From Doris montereyensis (lineage: Eukaryota > Mollusca > Gastropoda > Nudibranchia > Dorididae): a stretch of DNA of 64,000 bases. The notes beneath the pieces are model-generated. The model saw nothing but the letters and a program-made list of their open reading frames with translations. It was not told the origin of the DNA and searched no databases. The position numbers and the translations under genes are program-made. This document shows, in pieces, positions 12,650 to 26,000 of this stretch (positions within the stretch are counted from its first letter, which is position 1; every line of letters begins with the position of its first letter). The stretch is from NCBI GenBank assembly GCA_037039925.1, contig JAXRKP010000542.1, positions 181,001-245,000 on the forward strand, written 5' to 3'.

Positions 12650-15600
12650 GGCTGTGCAGGAGCATTAGTTTATTTTCTCGCCGATCGTTATGGTTGACCT
12701 CGGTGAGAGGTCAGCGAGAGTTTGCAGCAGGCGCACGCTTAAGCGTGCCGTTACTCTTGGCGTAGGTTGTGTAACATGGCCTTTTTAAAACAACTACAAA
12801 CACCACAAGAAGGAAGAATACACTTTCATTTGACTAAAAACATAAAGATCAAATTTTATTTGTTTTCCTGACACACTTTTAATCAGATATTTTCTTACAT
12901 GATAACTATATTATTAGGTACAAATCAGACAAAGTTTGACATATTTAATGACATCATCTTACTTCTTTCATTGCACATTTTGCTTCATTTTCTTTTTTTT
13001 TTTTAAAGAATACAATAATAAAGATGACGAATTTACCGTTTTAACTGTAATTACTGTAATCCCCCCACGTCTGGTTTTCTCATAATTAGCATTTCCGTAC
13101 TGTTATCTCTAATGAACACATTTTGGTGTTGTCGATTGAGAACACTCAGCTTCTCATTGACCTTGGTGTGCGTTTTACTAACTCAATTGTCTTTATAGGC
13201 ACAGTTGTATCATTCAGTACATGAACATTCCGTGGAAAATATGTTATTTCTGCTTCCTTGAAAAACAATAACGTTATGCAACATATTGCTATGCGATATA
13301 GATGACTATTGTCAAACAGTTTGTAAGGAATACCCTCTATTGTGTATCTTTAAATAAGTGATATTTTAGTCACAGTTCACCACATGAAATGTACAGTTGC
13401 TGCATAATAAAGCCGTAGTGAGAGATGCTGCTACAGTGTATGTGTTGATAATGTTTTAGTTTTATGATTTCTTCTTCAGTGGCACTAGTGATTGTAATCA
13501 TTGTGATGTTTGTAAAAGGCTGGTATTCATGACTGTGTGTAATTGTGATGATTCATTTCTTATTGCATTTGCCCTCTTCTCTAGTTTTACAACCGTTGAA
13601 TGAATAAGCTCCCGCCCTGTTCACCTAATAAACCTAACCCAAGTCTGTGTTGTTCAATAAAAGGAATGCAGTGTCTTTCTAAGATATGATGTTTAGGAAG
13701 GATGCTTGTAGGGAACAATTTACGCTACAGTTTCATGTACTTGTCTTTTTTGGTGTGAATGAGAGCTATAGTGTTTTCATCTATTGGCTGTGTGTGTGTG
13801 AAATGAGTGAATGAACTTGACTAAATGCTTTATTGAAGTTATTGAATTGACCTCTGATCTGAAATGATTTGTCCAGTACGTTCACGTTGTCTGTACATTC
13901 CTATGTTTTTGATACGATTTGTTTCGTGAGCTGTGTATACAAATTGTTTGTAAAATACCGATGGCAGTGATTGCCTATGACACTTCTACTATGGTATGAC
14001 TGGGGTGTGATTTTGTTTTTCTGTAAGATGTTGTCGAGAGTGTTGCAGATAGGTCCACATCGGGTACCAAGCTCAGCTTTTTCTAGCCTTTCTAATTCAT
14101 TTGCAACTAATTCATATTTCGTCTTCCATTCTATTTTTTCTTCTTCCTGAGACTGAGACGCCACTATAATGTTACACTGAAAAAAGTTAGATTTAGAAAC
14201 TAATTTGTTGTGTTTTAACCAATTACCCCCATACGTTTTTTAAAGTTTTTGACATTTTCATTCTTGCAAGCACTATCTCCATATATAAGCCTGTCTATTT
14301 CATCAGCTTGTGATGTTTAAGAGTAATTCCAGGAGGCAATGTAGGTATGGTGGTACTACTCTATGCAAAGGAATGTTGAGTATTGGTGAGTGAATGCAGT
14401 TGTTGAATGCAGATGCATGCTTCTTTACGCCTAGACCATGTAAGATGTATCTCTGGTTGTCGCTAAGGAACTCTGTTAAAGATCTATGGGGCTCCTCACT
14501 GTTCTGCTCAAAAGGTATCTCACTCTTTCATGTGAGACACCAGAGACAAGGATGTACCACAGGCACCAGAAAGGCCATAAGCTTTTGTTAAAAAATCATG
14601 ATCACCAAAAATGAATAATCTAATCTTTCTACCTTTCTACATCATACCATATAGACTTTCAAGTGGTGTCTTGAGTTCTTAAAAAAATATATCCAAATTT
14701 AGTCTGTTATCTTTTGTTCTAGCCATTGCAACCAAAATACTATTGAATTTGGAATTTGATGTGTGGTATTGGCCACTGCTAAGGAGAGTTTTAAACTTCC
14801 TTTTCCATGGTCTGCGCTTACCTTGATCCATATCTCATCTACTGGAATATTCCCGTCGTGCCATCTGAGTTTTTTTTCTGCTCATCAAGAATCTTAGAGA
14901 CAAATTCTGGAAGATTCTTGATATCAGCAAGGGGAGCTTCTGTGAGTGCACCATTTGAGTCTGTAAAAGGCCTGGACTTGATGATTACATCATCTGCAAA
15001 AACCTCTTTGCGAACTGCCACTCTGACTTTTCATTGGCAAAGTGAACACGGCCTTCTTTCAAGAATTGTCGGAGCACTCTTTCCTGAGACCATGTTAACC
15101 CCACAGTTTCCTTCATGGCCAAAGCGAATCTAGAAGATAACCGCAACCTGCATGAAACACCTGCCTGCTTACATATGTTTTGTTTTGTAGAGGGGCTATT
15201 TCTTTTTATTTCATGTGCGTGTTGATTTCGAATTGCTTCGTGTGATGGACCTCCTATATGTTGTCTAACCTTTTTTAATGCCAAGGATCGTTTTCTGCGT
15301 GTAGGTGATGCTACAATTACTGACGATTTCCTCTGTTTTGTAACTTTAGTCGGGTAGATGGGTTGGCCTTTTGTCTTACACTGAATAGTGTTGCTTTGTG
15401 ATTGTGCTAATGTTCTTTTTACTAAGTTTGTGAGTAGAACTTCTTCCTTATATGTGAGTGCCTGTTGTGCGTATGGAAGCTTGACTGAACAGATATTAGT
15501 AATAGGAGATGTTGCACAGTCTGTCATCTGTGGCTTTTGTTTGATTGGTGTAGAATGGATAAAATGCTGTGGGAAAACGACGGAATTGTTGATGAAAGTA

Positions 15601-16210
15601 TCTTCAGTGTCTGCATGTGAATTACTGATCTGATCTGTTGATTCTGTTGTATTGCTTTGAGTTAGTGTATCTGTCATCTCTGATGTAAACGAGGCCTCTG
15701 CTGATCGTGTTGTGATGCTTGACGTTAGCTCATCTGTCATGTTTGTAGTGACTGTAGGGTATGTTGGCTGTCGACTTGGTGTTGCTGGAGATTCTGATGA
15801 TGTCTGTTGCTTTCGTTTATTGTGTATCAGGCCTAGACCAAGCTGTGTGTGGTGACGGCAAACAGAACATTCTTGCTTGGTAAGGTCTGCATTAAAATCG
15901 CCCAAATGTGTTGGGACATTTGCGTTAAATTTCTGGCTGTTGTCAGAGCACTGCTATTATTTGTCCTCTTTTTTCAAATTGTTTTTCTCTTCTTGCAATT
16001 TAAGCACACAAATGAAGAGTGACAACCTTCAATGTCAGTGTCAATGTTTGTATCAAATATAATAAAAGGTCGTCTTTAAAACAAACGCATGAAGATTTAG
16101 AATAATACTGTCGTCTTTGCTGGCGTTTTAAAACATATTCACTGACAAGTGATTTATTGCGCGCCGGCTGGCGAACTAAAGGAACGCTCACAGCACTAGC
16201 CTGCACAGCC
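12650..16210 (-). mobile_element. Candidate DNA transposon carrying a decayed transposase-like gene
   Basis: An 11-bp sequence GGCTGTGCAGG at 12650-12660 is repeated inverted at 16200-16210. The trinucleotide CAC directly flanks both ends (12647-12649 and 16211-16213), as a 3-bp target duplication would. The interval contains the only long gene-like reading in the area, on the minus strand. Just outside the right end another GGCTGTGCA occurs, so the site may be a compound insertion. The boundary call is inference from short matches. Confidence 0.45.
13898..15905 (-). pseudogene. Transposase-like gene of an uncharacterised invertebrate repeat family, frame-broken
   Basis: Reading on the minus strand, 15905-14985 encodes a Ser/Thr-rich N-terminus starting MGDFNADLTKQECSVCRHH, a basic stretch SPTRRKRSLALKKVRQH, and LTWSQERVLRQFLKEG. 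One base is missing near 15013-15020. The frame then continues with ADDVIIKSRPFTDSNGAL and TTGIFQVDEIWIK to a GT donor near 14821. A middle exon (about 14800-14640) reads AVANTTHQIPNSIVF. A further segment (14600-14315) reads YGLSGACGTS, CLWCLT, a TGA stop, then YILHGLGVKKHASAFNNC. The last exon (14164-13901) includes ITPQSYHSRSVIGNHCHRY. I recall this order (DEIWVK, YGLSG..CLWC, YHG..VGNH) from repeated, uncharacterised proteins of corals and molluscs; catalysis is unproven. Confidence 0.6.
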
Positions 16211-16589
16211 CACGGCTGTGCATAACATAAGTATAAGAATTTTTTTGGGGGGAATAGATCTCTATATCTACTTTCTGTTAATCCCAACTAGATCTAATAT
16301 TTTGTTGGTCATGGGAGCTCGTTTATATGGGTGAGAGCAGATAGATCTGTGAGTGAGAGTCATTCGTGGTATTATTCTCATTCACTTTCTTGCTTCCCGC
16401 AAACTCAAAAGACAAAAGGATTTTTTTTTCTACATTTCTACTACTACTGCAGTAGCCAACAAAACAGGAATGTGAAATAGAAGCTATACTGCCTTAGGGA
16501 AGAAGGTAGGACAGAGACAGTTTTGGGCAATGAATTACATGTAATGCTCATTCCCTTTATTACTTTCTCATGCCTTCCTTAATGGGCTG

Positions 16590-17715
16590 TTCATTTGGAG
16601 TGTGTTCTATGGACAGAGAGAACAGAACCAGTTCGCTTCAGATATGTTCCATGGACAGAAAGAACAGAACCCGTTCATTCGGGTACATTTTATGGACAAA
16701 GTGAACAGAACCTGTTGACTTCGGGTATGTTCCATGGGCAGAAAGAACAGAACCTATTCATTTTAGGTACGCCCCCGTGGACAGAGATAACAGAATCTGT
16801 TCATATGGGGTATTTTCCATGGACAGAAAGAACAGAATCTGTTCATTTGGGGTATGTTCCATGGACAGAAAGAACAGAACCTGTTCATTTGGGGTATTTT
16901 CCATGGACAGAAAGAACAAAATCTGTTCATTTGGGTTACGTCCCATGGACAGAAAGAACAGAATCTGTTCATTTGGGTATGTCCCATGGACAGAAAGAAC
17001 AAAATCTGTTCATTTTGGGTTACGTTCCATGGACAGAAAGAACAAAATCTGTTCATTTGGGTTACATCCTGTTCATGGACAGAAAGAACAAAATCTGTTC
17101 ATTTGGGTTACATCCCATGGACAGAAAGAACAGAACTTGTTCATTTGGGTTACATCCCATGGAAAGAAGTTCAGAACTTGTTCATTTGGGTTACATCCCA
17201 TGGAAAGAAAGAACAGAACTTGTTCATTTGGGTTACATCCCATGGACAGAAAGAACAGAACTTGTTCATTTGGGTTACATCCCATGGAAAGAAAGAACAG
17301 AACTTGTTCATTTGGGTTACATCCCATGGACAGAAAGGACATGACTTGTTCATTTGGTGTTACATTCAATGGACAGAAAGAACAGAACTTGTTCATTTGA
17401 GTTCGTCCCATGACAGAATCTGTTCTTTGGATTCCATGGGCAGAGAACAGAACCTGTTCATTTGGAGTACGTCCCATGGACAGAGAGAATAGAACTTGTT
17501 AATTTGGGGTATGTCCCATGGACAGAGAGAATAGAATTTGTTAATTCAATGGGGTTCATTTGTTTCATGGACAGAGAGAATTGAACCTGTTCATTTGAGT
17601 ACGTTCCATGGACAGAGAGAATAGAACCTGTTAATTTGGGGTATGTTTCATGGACAGAGAGAATTGAACCTGTTCATTTGGGGTCACGTTCCATGGACAG
17701 AGAATAGAACCTATT
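16590..17715. repeat. 42-bp minisatellite, about 27 copies
   Basis: The unit reads GTTCATTTGGGTTACATCCC then ATGGACAGAAAGAACAGAACTT. Copies from about 17060 to 17400 are close to identical; outer copies diverge, with lengths from about 36 to 43 bases. Because 42 is a multiple of three and the unit lacks stops in several frames, long open frames (up to 249 codons on plus and 134 on minus, for example PWTERTELVHLGYI repeated) arise on both strands. No start context, splice sites or conservation argue for a protein. Confidence 0.93.
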
Positions 17716-18199
17716 CACTTTGTAGAAGTTGACATCGAGCACACCCAAAAGGAGATTATTAATAGGTGGTTGTTTGTTAAGGTATGAGATTAAAAGTTGT
17801 GACTTGGTTTGTTGGGCTTTTTTTGGAGGAAAGGAATGTTGTTTTTCAGTTGTCATTTCGGTCAATCTGACACAGTATAAAACGCAGGACTACAAAACAC
17901 AAGCAGTTTGAAAGTCAATGACACCTGACTGTGCCACATATCGGACTGGGATCAACCATGTTAGCATTGGCTTAGCCTTTCAAAACATACTGTATTGAAT
18001 GTAACTTATTTTTGTATGCTTGTAAATATAGTGACCATTTTTCTAAACATAAAATTTAGTGAGGTTATTTGATTTGCATAATACTGCATAGATGCTATAT
18101 TAACGTATTTATCTTTCGTAAATCTAAAAAATAACAGTTATGATGGTATGCGCCTGTTTTTTGTTACTGAAACAAAGATGAAAATTTACAAAACACAGT

Positions 18200-18352
18200 T
18201 TTTTTTCTCTTTGTTCAATTTTACCGTTTTCCACCCCATGCATCGAGCTCATGGTGAACTAAGAGGAAACAGCAAGATAAAAATGATAAATGAAAGAGGA
18301 AAAGGAAATAAGTGGAACCTACCGGTACCATCCGCCAACCGCCCACAATTGG
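18200..18352 (-). repeat. Dispersed repeat D, copy 2
   Basis: Reverse-complemented, it has ATTGTGGGCGGTTGGCGGAT, GGTAGGTTCCACTTATTTCC and ATCTTGCTGTTTCCTCTTAG. Confidence 0.65.
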
Positions 18353-18937
18353 AAAGTAAAAGGCTAAAATCAAAGTAGCTTTATTTCCTTAATTCAAATC
18401 AAGCCTGGAACTTCCTACCAAGATTATGTGAATAACGCTAAAGTAATGCAACCTTGAAAGAAAATCAATACTTGAGTAGTAGTAGAAGGCCGACCTGTAA
18501 TAATATTTTGATACAATGCTATTGTACAGGTGTCTGCTTTGATCAGGATGCTCTATACCTAATTGTTGTATTGTATGTGAGTGTATGTATGTATGTGTCT
18601 GAGAGAGGGAAAAAACAGAGAAAGAGAGGAAGGGGAGAGAGAGAGAGAAATTATATTTCGTTAAAGTTATAGGCCTAGTTGGTGTCAAAGAAAGGACGCA
18701 GCAAGAATTTCAGGCATGCACGGGCTCCAACCACTCGAAATAGAGGGAAAAGCATAATGTAAAGGCAGACCCAGTTGTAAATGAGGCAATACACAACTAA
18801 AAACACAAACAAAACGTAGTGATTACCATTGAATTGGTGTGTGTTGTGCCCCATGTCAGAGAAGTAGAAGAGGTACAGAACACGGGAACTGCACTCCCAC
18901 CAGTCTATCGCGAGCCCCCTCACCCTTTTTTCCCTCT

Positions 18938-18946
18938 TCTCTCTCT

Positions 18947-19037
<91 letters not shown>

Positions 19038-19102
19038 TCTCTTTCTCTGTCTTTCTGTGTGTGTGTGTCTCTCTTTTGCTTTTTTTCTCTCTCTCTCACT
19101 CC

Positions 19103-19189
<87 letters not shown>

Positions 19190-19237
19190 CCTCCCTCCCT
19201 CCCTCTCTCTCTCTCTCTGTCTTTCCTTTCTCTCTTT

Positions 19238-19274
<37 letters not shown>

Positions 19275-19345
19275 CCCTCCCCCCTCTCCTCTCTCTCTCT
19301 CTCTCTCACTCTCTCACTCTCTCACTCTCTCTTTCCTGTCTGTCT
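18938..19345. repeat. (CT)n microsatellite cluster
   Basis: Several pure CT blocks are separated by short variants (CACTCT, CCCT, GTGTGT). Long Ser/Leu open frames in several frames result from it. It runs directly into a SINE fragment at 19349. Confidence 0.97.
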
Positions 19346-19348
19346 TTC

Positions 19349-19445
19349 TCAAAGAACACAAAGTTGGGTCTAGCTTTGCCAAGTTTCGAGCCCGGGACCT
19401 CATGATCCCCAGCCCAGCAGCCTAACCACTCAGCCACCTGGCATA
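19349..19445 (-). mobile_element. SINE family A fragment (head part)
   Basis: CAAAGAACACAAAGTTGGGT, TTTCGAGCCCGGGACCTCAT and AGCCTAACCACTCAGCCACC match the tRNA-like head of the family in reverse. The body is missing, replaced by the adjoining CT repeat. Confidence 0.75.
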
Positions 19446-20060
19446 GGTCACATATTATTTTCACTTTTAGTCTTCGGTGTGAGATGTTGTTCCGGGTATG
19501 TCATATATGTGTAAATTCTCCTAAATTTTTTTACTAAAATCTCTTCCAAAAATGATATTCCTGACTGCTACTAGGCCTGTGGTAAGTTGGTGTTTGACTT
19601 CTTGTTTGCCTGACTTGCAACCCGCTCACCATCCAACCTGCATTCCCCCTATCAAACCCAAGGTTAGGCCCTCCGGCATCTAATCCCAACAGCTGTGTTG
19701 CTAGGCAATGATGGAGAGTCGCCCCCAACAAAGATCCAAATTCTGAAATGAGATCTAGAGGAATTATTGTCTACGAAAGGTTCTTTTACGCAGGAAATAA
19801 AAAATTTGACTAAAGGATATCTAAAGACAGTTTGACATATGTTATGTTCACATATGAGTGAACTTTGTTCACTGGTAAAGTTTGAATAGATCTATCACAA
19901 TGCTAGTGACTTTTAATAATTATAGCCCTCTTCTGATCTTACCTACAGAAATATATTGCTTCCATTTATGCATAGAACAATCTTTCATCTTTTCTTTTCT
20001 GATGTTTTGTCAACAAGAAACTTGAATTTACTGTCTCTGTCTTTCATTTTCAGAATAAAG

Positions 20061-23000
20061 ATGACACAGAATAAAATTTACAAGCACTGCCCATTGATAT
20101 TCACTACAACAAGCTTTTGGGTAGCGTATTATCCTTAAAAATAGTTTTTATTCAGTCTCAATCTTATGTTTGTTTGTTTGTTCATCCATGTCCACTTTTT
20201 AGGTATTCATAGGTTTGGAAAGAATTCTTTAAATTATTTTCTAAACAGCCGTTGGATCGCCATCGACTCCATCAGGTTCCTTGGGAAAGACTTACGCATT
20301 TTTCCTACTTTCTACCCAGGTACAAATGAGTACAAACACAACGCCCACCTAGCATCAAGTGACCATTTTGACTGGGAAAAATTCTGCTAAATATTTACAT
20401 ATATCCATGATATGATTCAAGACACAGGGCATTCAGCTTTTGAGGCACATACCCTGTCTAGCAATTATGATCCATTAAAAACTGTCCTGTCACTTGAAAT
20501 ATAAATTTTATTTAAATACAAGTATTGTTTCAATGGTCATTACATGTGAGGACAGTTTGTTATTTGCAAATTTGTTTTGCATGCTTCACAATTTCATAAA
20601 TGATGTAGAATAGTGAGTGTTTAATTGTTATTATAATTTTTATTCTTCATTCTTGATTACAAGAAAGGATCACAATGTAATCTGATTAAGTGAATTAGCT
20701 CCTAGTAAAGTCCTAGATTACATTTTTCATTATCTGATTTTCTTAGTTTACTGCCACCTATCTCACTCATTCTCTCTCGCCCTCAGACTGGTTGGTGAAT
20801 CGGAGACATTGTACTCAACAATGTCAGGCCTATATCACTGTCATCAGAGATAAAACTAAGAAAGCTGTAGAGGCGAGTCAGCAAGACAGTCATGCCGATG
20901 CTAGAACACAACAAATCTTGAAAATGGAAGGCAAGAAATATAATATATTTTATATATCTTTGTTTAGGATTTTATATCATCCAACTATATATGATCTAAA
21001 TGAGAAGTTGAATATAGCTCTTCTTCTTCTTCTTCTAAATGGACATGGGATGCTTGAGCTCAGAAAGAGAAGTTGAAACAGCGACATTTTGGGTCGTGCA
21101 GCTTAATTCTTTGATGATCGAGGACCCATAGTTACATTAGGTTAAAAAGCCCCCCTCCCTTCAATGCCAAAGCTCGCTTTGCTCCTCTCTGGGGCAGAGT
21201 TACTGTTGGTCATGGCAGGATTTTATGGGTAACGCAGCCATTGTTCGTCATGGAGGATTTTATCGGTAACACAGCCATTGTTGGTCATGAAGAATTTTAT
21301 GGGTAACACAGCCATTTTTGGTCACTGAGGGTTTTATGGGTAAGCCAGCCATTGTTGGGCTGGACTCCCAGGAAAAGGACCTTGATTTGGCAAGCGAGGG
21401 AAGCACAATACGGGGGGGGGGGCTGAGAGCCTCCAACATATGTCCCTGACCAAATATTGTTCTTCAATTCTATTGAAATGTTGATCTTTGATTTCGTTGT
21501 TTTTTTATCCCATTTGTCAATATTTTGCTTTATAGTTTTTGTCTAGTCTTTAATGGAATGATATTTAAATATAAATGACGCATTTCAAAATGTTTGGAAA
21601 ATATGTCAGGGCTTTCAAATAGATTTTGTTTAATCTGCTTTAATCACTCTTTTCATTGAACTTATCATCAAATAAGTGTGCTATTTATTTTATGCTATTA
21701 TCTGTAGCAGTTTGTTTTTGTTTGCTTGTTAATCCTCGTCAGATCTTTTTTGCAGATTTATATTCTATGAATCACTAATGAAACAATGTGTGTGGTTTGA
21801 TTTCAGATTTAAATTATCATTTAGTTAAAGAACTATTTGAGCTGTTGAAAAATACAGACACTGGAAAGAAGAATTTGATTGGTCAATATACTAATCAAAG
21901 CATGAAGGTAATTATGAAAGAATATTATTAAAAGCATTAAGAAATATTTATTATTTTAAAAGTTTTTTACACAGTTCATGCCTGAAATTTGTGTTGTGTT
22001 AAAAATGTGTGTAAGTGTAATAACTGAAATTGATATGCCTTTGGAATTATGTACGTTATTTTTTGTTTGTTTTATGTTTTATTGATATAAATGGATATAT
22101 TGATCTTTCGAAAATTATAAATAAAAAAGAACAAATTGCATGAGTATTATAGTACAATTAAGTTATTTAATGTGTGTCGTGTAAGATTCCGATTAACAAT
22201 AAGATTTGAAGTTTGAAGAAAAGTCAAAGCTGGCTGTAAGTATTTTGATCATCTTAAGATGTACTTGTACTTAAGACGGGTTGCCAAATGTTGCTTTCTT
22301 CACCTGGCTGTCACTCACAAATGTTAGCGTTATGTACGTTGAGATGAAAGACAGTGAAGATGGTGAATGGTTTTGTCAGTAATATTTTTTATCAACATCA
22401 CCGCCACACATTTCTTTTCAGAACTGGGCAGAGATTTTGAAACTGTACGAAAAAGACAATACATTTTTAGGTGAGTCGTAGATGAGGGGTTATATTTTAA
22501 TATAAAGAGCTTTCTATGTCATATTTCTATACATTTCCCCTTTGTTCCCAATGACCTTGCTTTTAAATTATGGCTGCGTTTTACAGACTCAGTATGTTAC
22601 AATCCTACACCAATACTAGTATTTTTCTTCTTTTTTCGAGGGGGGAGGGGTCAGTTTGCCTTTTTCACAGTCCTTAGACATGAAGAGAATCCCATCAAAA
22701 CTAGCTACTTTTAGATCCATGAGCAATACAGATACAAGGGAATAAACAGAAGAAATGTCTGTTTGCTGTGACAGCCATTTTGAAACTGTTATCCTCATGA
22801 TCAGCATCTGTCACTAAGATAAGATAAGGTACAACTTTATAAGGTACAACTTTATTGTCCAAAAGTGGCACATTGTTTTGGTGTTAAAATACCTTCAATA
22901 CAATATGAAATACAACATATTTTTATTATAAATAAATTATTCTCCACACACAAACAGCTAACACATTTAAGCATTACGAGATTGAAACATGTATAATAAA

Positions 23001-26000
23001 ACATACAAAAGAATTCACATATTTCCAAATGCATTTAAACATAATCATTGCAATGAATAATGTTCAAAAGAGCGGTGATGATAAAGAAACTGGTGATGGT
23101 AGTGATAATAATTTTACAGATGGTGGTAAAAATGATCTTTTATATGTTTATTTCTGGCATAAAAAATTAATGGGTCTTTTGGAACATTTGGGCATTTTAA
23201 TTTTAGGTGTTGATGGGTGGTTTTGGTTTGTAACAATAGCTTAAATTTAAATTTTCGTTGAACAGTAGGATACAAACATTTCATCAAAGGATGGGAAAGT
23301 GCAGTGGGATAATTTACCTATTTTTAAAAAAATTCTATTAAAACACACTTTCCAATGACTTATGGGAGATTGACATCAGAATGAATCAAATGGGAAATAT
23401 ATGAGATTGTAATTTCAAGTTTGAAGTTAAAACTATGTTTTTAAGTTTGCCGTTTAGTTTTCATCCTCACTGTTATTTCAAGTTTGAAGTTAAAACTATG
23501 TTTTTATGTTTGCCGTTTGGTTTTCATTCTCACTGTAATTTCAAGTTTGAAGTTAAAACTATGTTTTTATGTTTGCCGTTTGGTTTTCATTCTCACTGTA
23601 ATTTCAAGTTTGAAGTTAAAACTATGTTTTTAAGTTTGCCGTTTGGTTTTCATTCTCACTGTAATTTCAAGTTTGAAGTTAAAACTATGTTTTTAAGTTT
23701 GCCGTTTGGTTTTCGTCCTCACAACAGCTGAAGCAGCAGTCACCCTAAGTCGTAACGTCAACTACGAAGTTCCAGCATTGAAGAAGCAAATCAGTAAATG
23801 TCAGCAAACTCAAAAGGTACTTGAAGTTATTACTTACCGTCAGTGATTATTATTTTTGTCCTTTCTGTTGGCTTATGTTATTTTGTAACAGAGAATTAAC
23901 ATAGCCATTAGGGAAAATAACATTGACCATCAAATCAATCATTATGTCTGTTTAACTCCTGCCTTTGTCCTCCCCTGCCTTACTACTCTTAGATACGTGT
24001 CCTATGATATACAATGGATAAATATCTCTATGGTTTTTTATATACAGTATTTATATATCCTATGATATACAGTGGATAAATATCTCTATGGTTTTTTTAT
24101 ATACAGTATTTATATGTCCTATGATATACAATGGATAAATATCTCTATGGTTTTTTATATACAGTATTTATATGTCCTATGATATACAATGGATAAATAT
24201 CTCTATGGTTTTTTTATATACAGTATTTATATGTCCTATGATATACAATGGATAAATATCTCTATGGTTTTTTATATACAGTATTTATATGTCCTATGAT
24301 ATACAATGGATAAATATCTCTGTAGTTTTTTATATACAGTATTTATATGTCCTATGATATACAATGGATAAATATCTCTATGGTTTTTTATATACAGTAT
24401 TTATATGTCCTATGATATACAATGGATAAATATCTCTATGGTTTTTTTTATATACAGTATTTATATGTCCTATGATATACAATGGATAAATATCTCTATG
24501 GTTTTTTTATACAGTATTTATATGTCCTATGATATTATTGATATACAGTGGATAAATATCTCAAATGTTTTTTTTTATATACAGTATTTATAGATTTTAA
24601 ACATTAAATGTCGATTCATCGCTTATCTTTGAATTTGTCTTCATGCCAGGACTGTTCTCGAAAGGAAAATGAATTTGCAACAAATGCAGAAGATTTACGC
24701 AAGCAGTACGCTGCTGCTTGTAAGCAGATGGGCATCAAAGTGAGATTTTAGCATTATTTGTAAACATTAACTTTACTGTTCATTCTTTGTCTTTATTATG
24801 TGTTGTCTTAAAGTTTACCATGTTTTTTTTGCTTTTCAGTACCGGTATTGAAAATTTGCTTTTCAAGATTCCAGAAGTCCTTGAAAATTTTGTGAAGCTT
24901 TTGAAAGAATATAATACGAAGGCTTTGAACAAGTGTTCAAAATTGTTTGTTTTGATAACAGGCTTAAATTTGCCTTTACACGAATGTTGGAAAGTTGAAT
25001 TTTCAAGTCAGGGCAAACTGCACTAGAAATTCGAACTGCTAGCAGAAAAAGGTGTTGCCTTTCAATTTCAAATGACTTCATTTACTTATACTATATTTAT
25101 AATATTTATGTGAAAACGGCTTCTTAATTTTCTTATCAGACTTGAACAGGATTTGTGATTACGAATTGGTTTTAGTTTAACAGTTTTATTATTCTGTGTT
25201 TTCGGGCTGTCGTTTTTGTTTGTTTAATTTAAACTATTATTATATGTTTATAAGATAACGCATTTTTCATATAGAGACTTTTTTTAACGTGATGGGATTC
25301 ATGGGAAAAAGAGAGGAGAAAGGTGCTTATGAGTCAATGATGATACAACATGAAATAGAAACAGATGAAGAAGTGTTGGAATAATTCATAGTTCCATTCA
25401 CTGACAAACTCAACTGAATATGATGTCATTTGTTTTGGTTTTGGTTCTTTAACTCCTAGGGTGAAAAAATAAAAACAGAACTGGCAGCACTAGTCACGGA
25501 TCTTCCCCAAGAGCTGAGCAAATTGGCAGAGTCTGCCAAGTCACTGCAAGAAGCTGTGCAATATTACACTGACTTTTCATCTTTTGTCATCCAAAAGTGA
25601 GTTTGTTAAAGTTGACTTTAGGTTAAGTTTCAAATCTTTTTTTAATATTGGGAACATAAAAAGCTTTTCTTTTCTTTTTTTTAGAGGAGTTGATGTTTAA
25701 AATTAAAAATGTTCGTTCAGACAGTGACATAATGAAAAAGATGGAAAGGCAGAGGAGGGAGGTAAGGAGAGATAAAGAGAGAGGAGGGGGAAAGAGAGAG
25801 AGAGAAGGAGAGGAAGGGTCGGAGAAAGTTAGCATGAGAGGGACAGAGAGAGAGAGGAGAGAGGGGGACAGAGATAAAGAGTGTATGTATTTAGGTGGGG
25901 GTGTATGTGTGTTTAAGACACAGTAAACAATAACCAAAAGTTTTAGTGATCAAACATCATATTTTATTGTTTTAATGATATTGGTATATTGTGTTGTAAA

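Noticed and set aside
15388..15633. Plus-strand open frames over the 14985-15905 gene
   Set aside because: They are antisense shadows of the longer minus-strand reading, which has family-like motifs.
16595..17492. Repeat proteins of 134-249 residues on both strands
   Set aside because: The open frames follow from a 42-base unit without stops; there is no splice or start evidence and opposite strands are equally open.
16590..17715. CRISPR-like array
   Set aside because: Units are contiguous with no unique spacers and the genome is eukaryotic. The arrays at 23411, 23992, 35530 and 45470 fail for the same reason.
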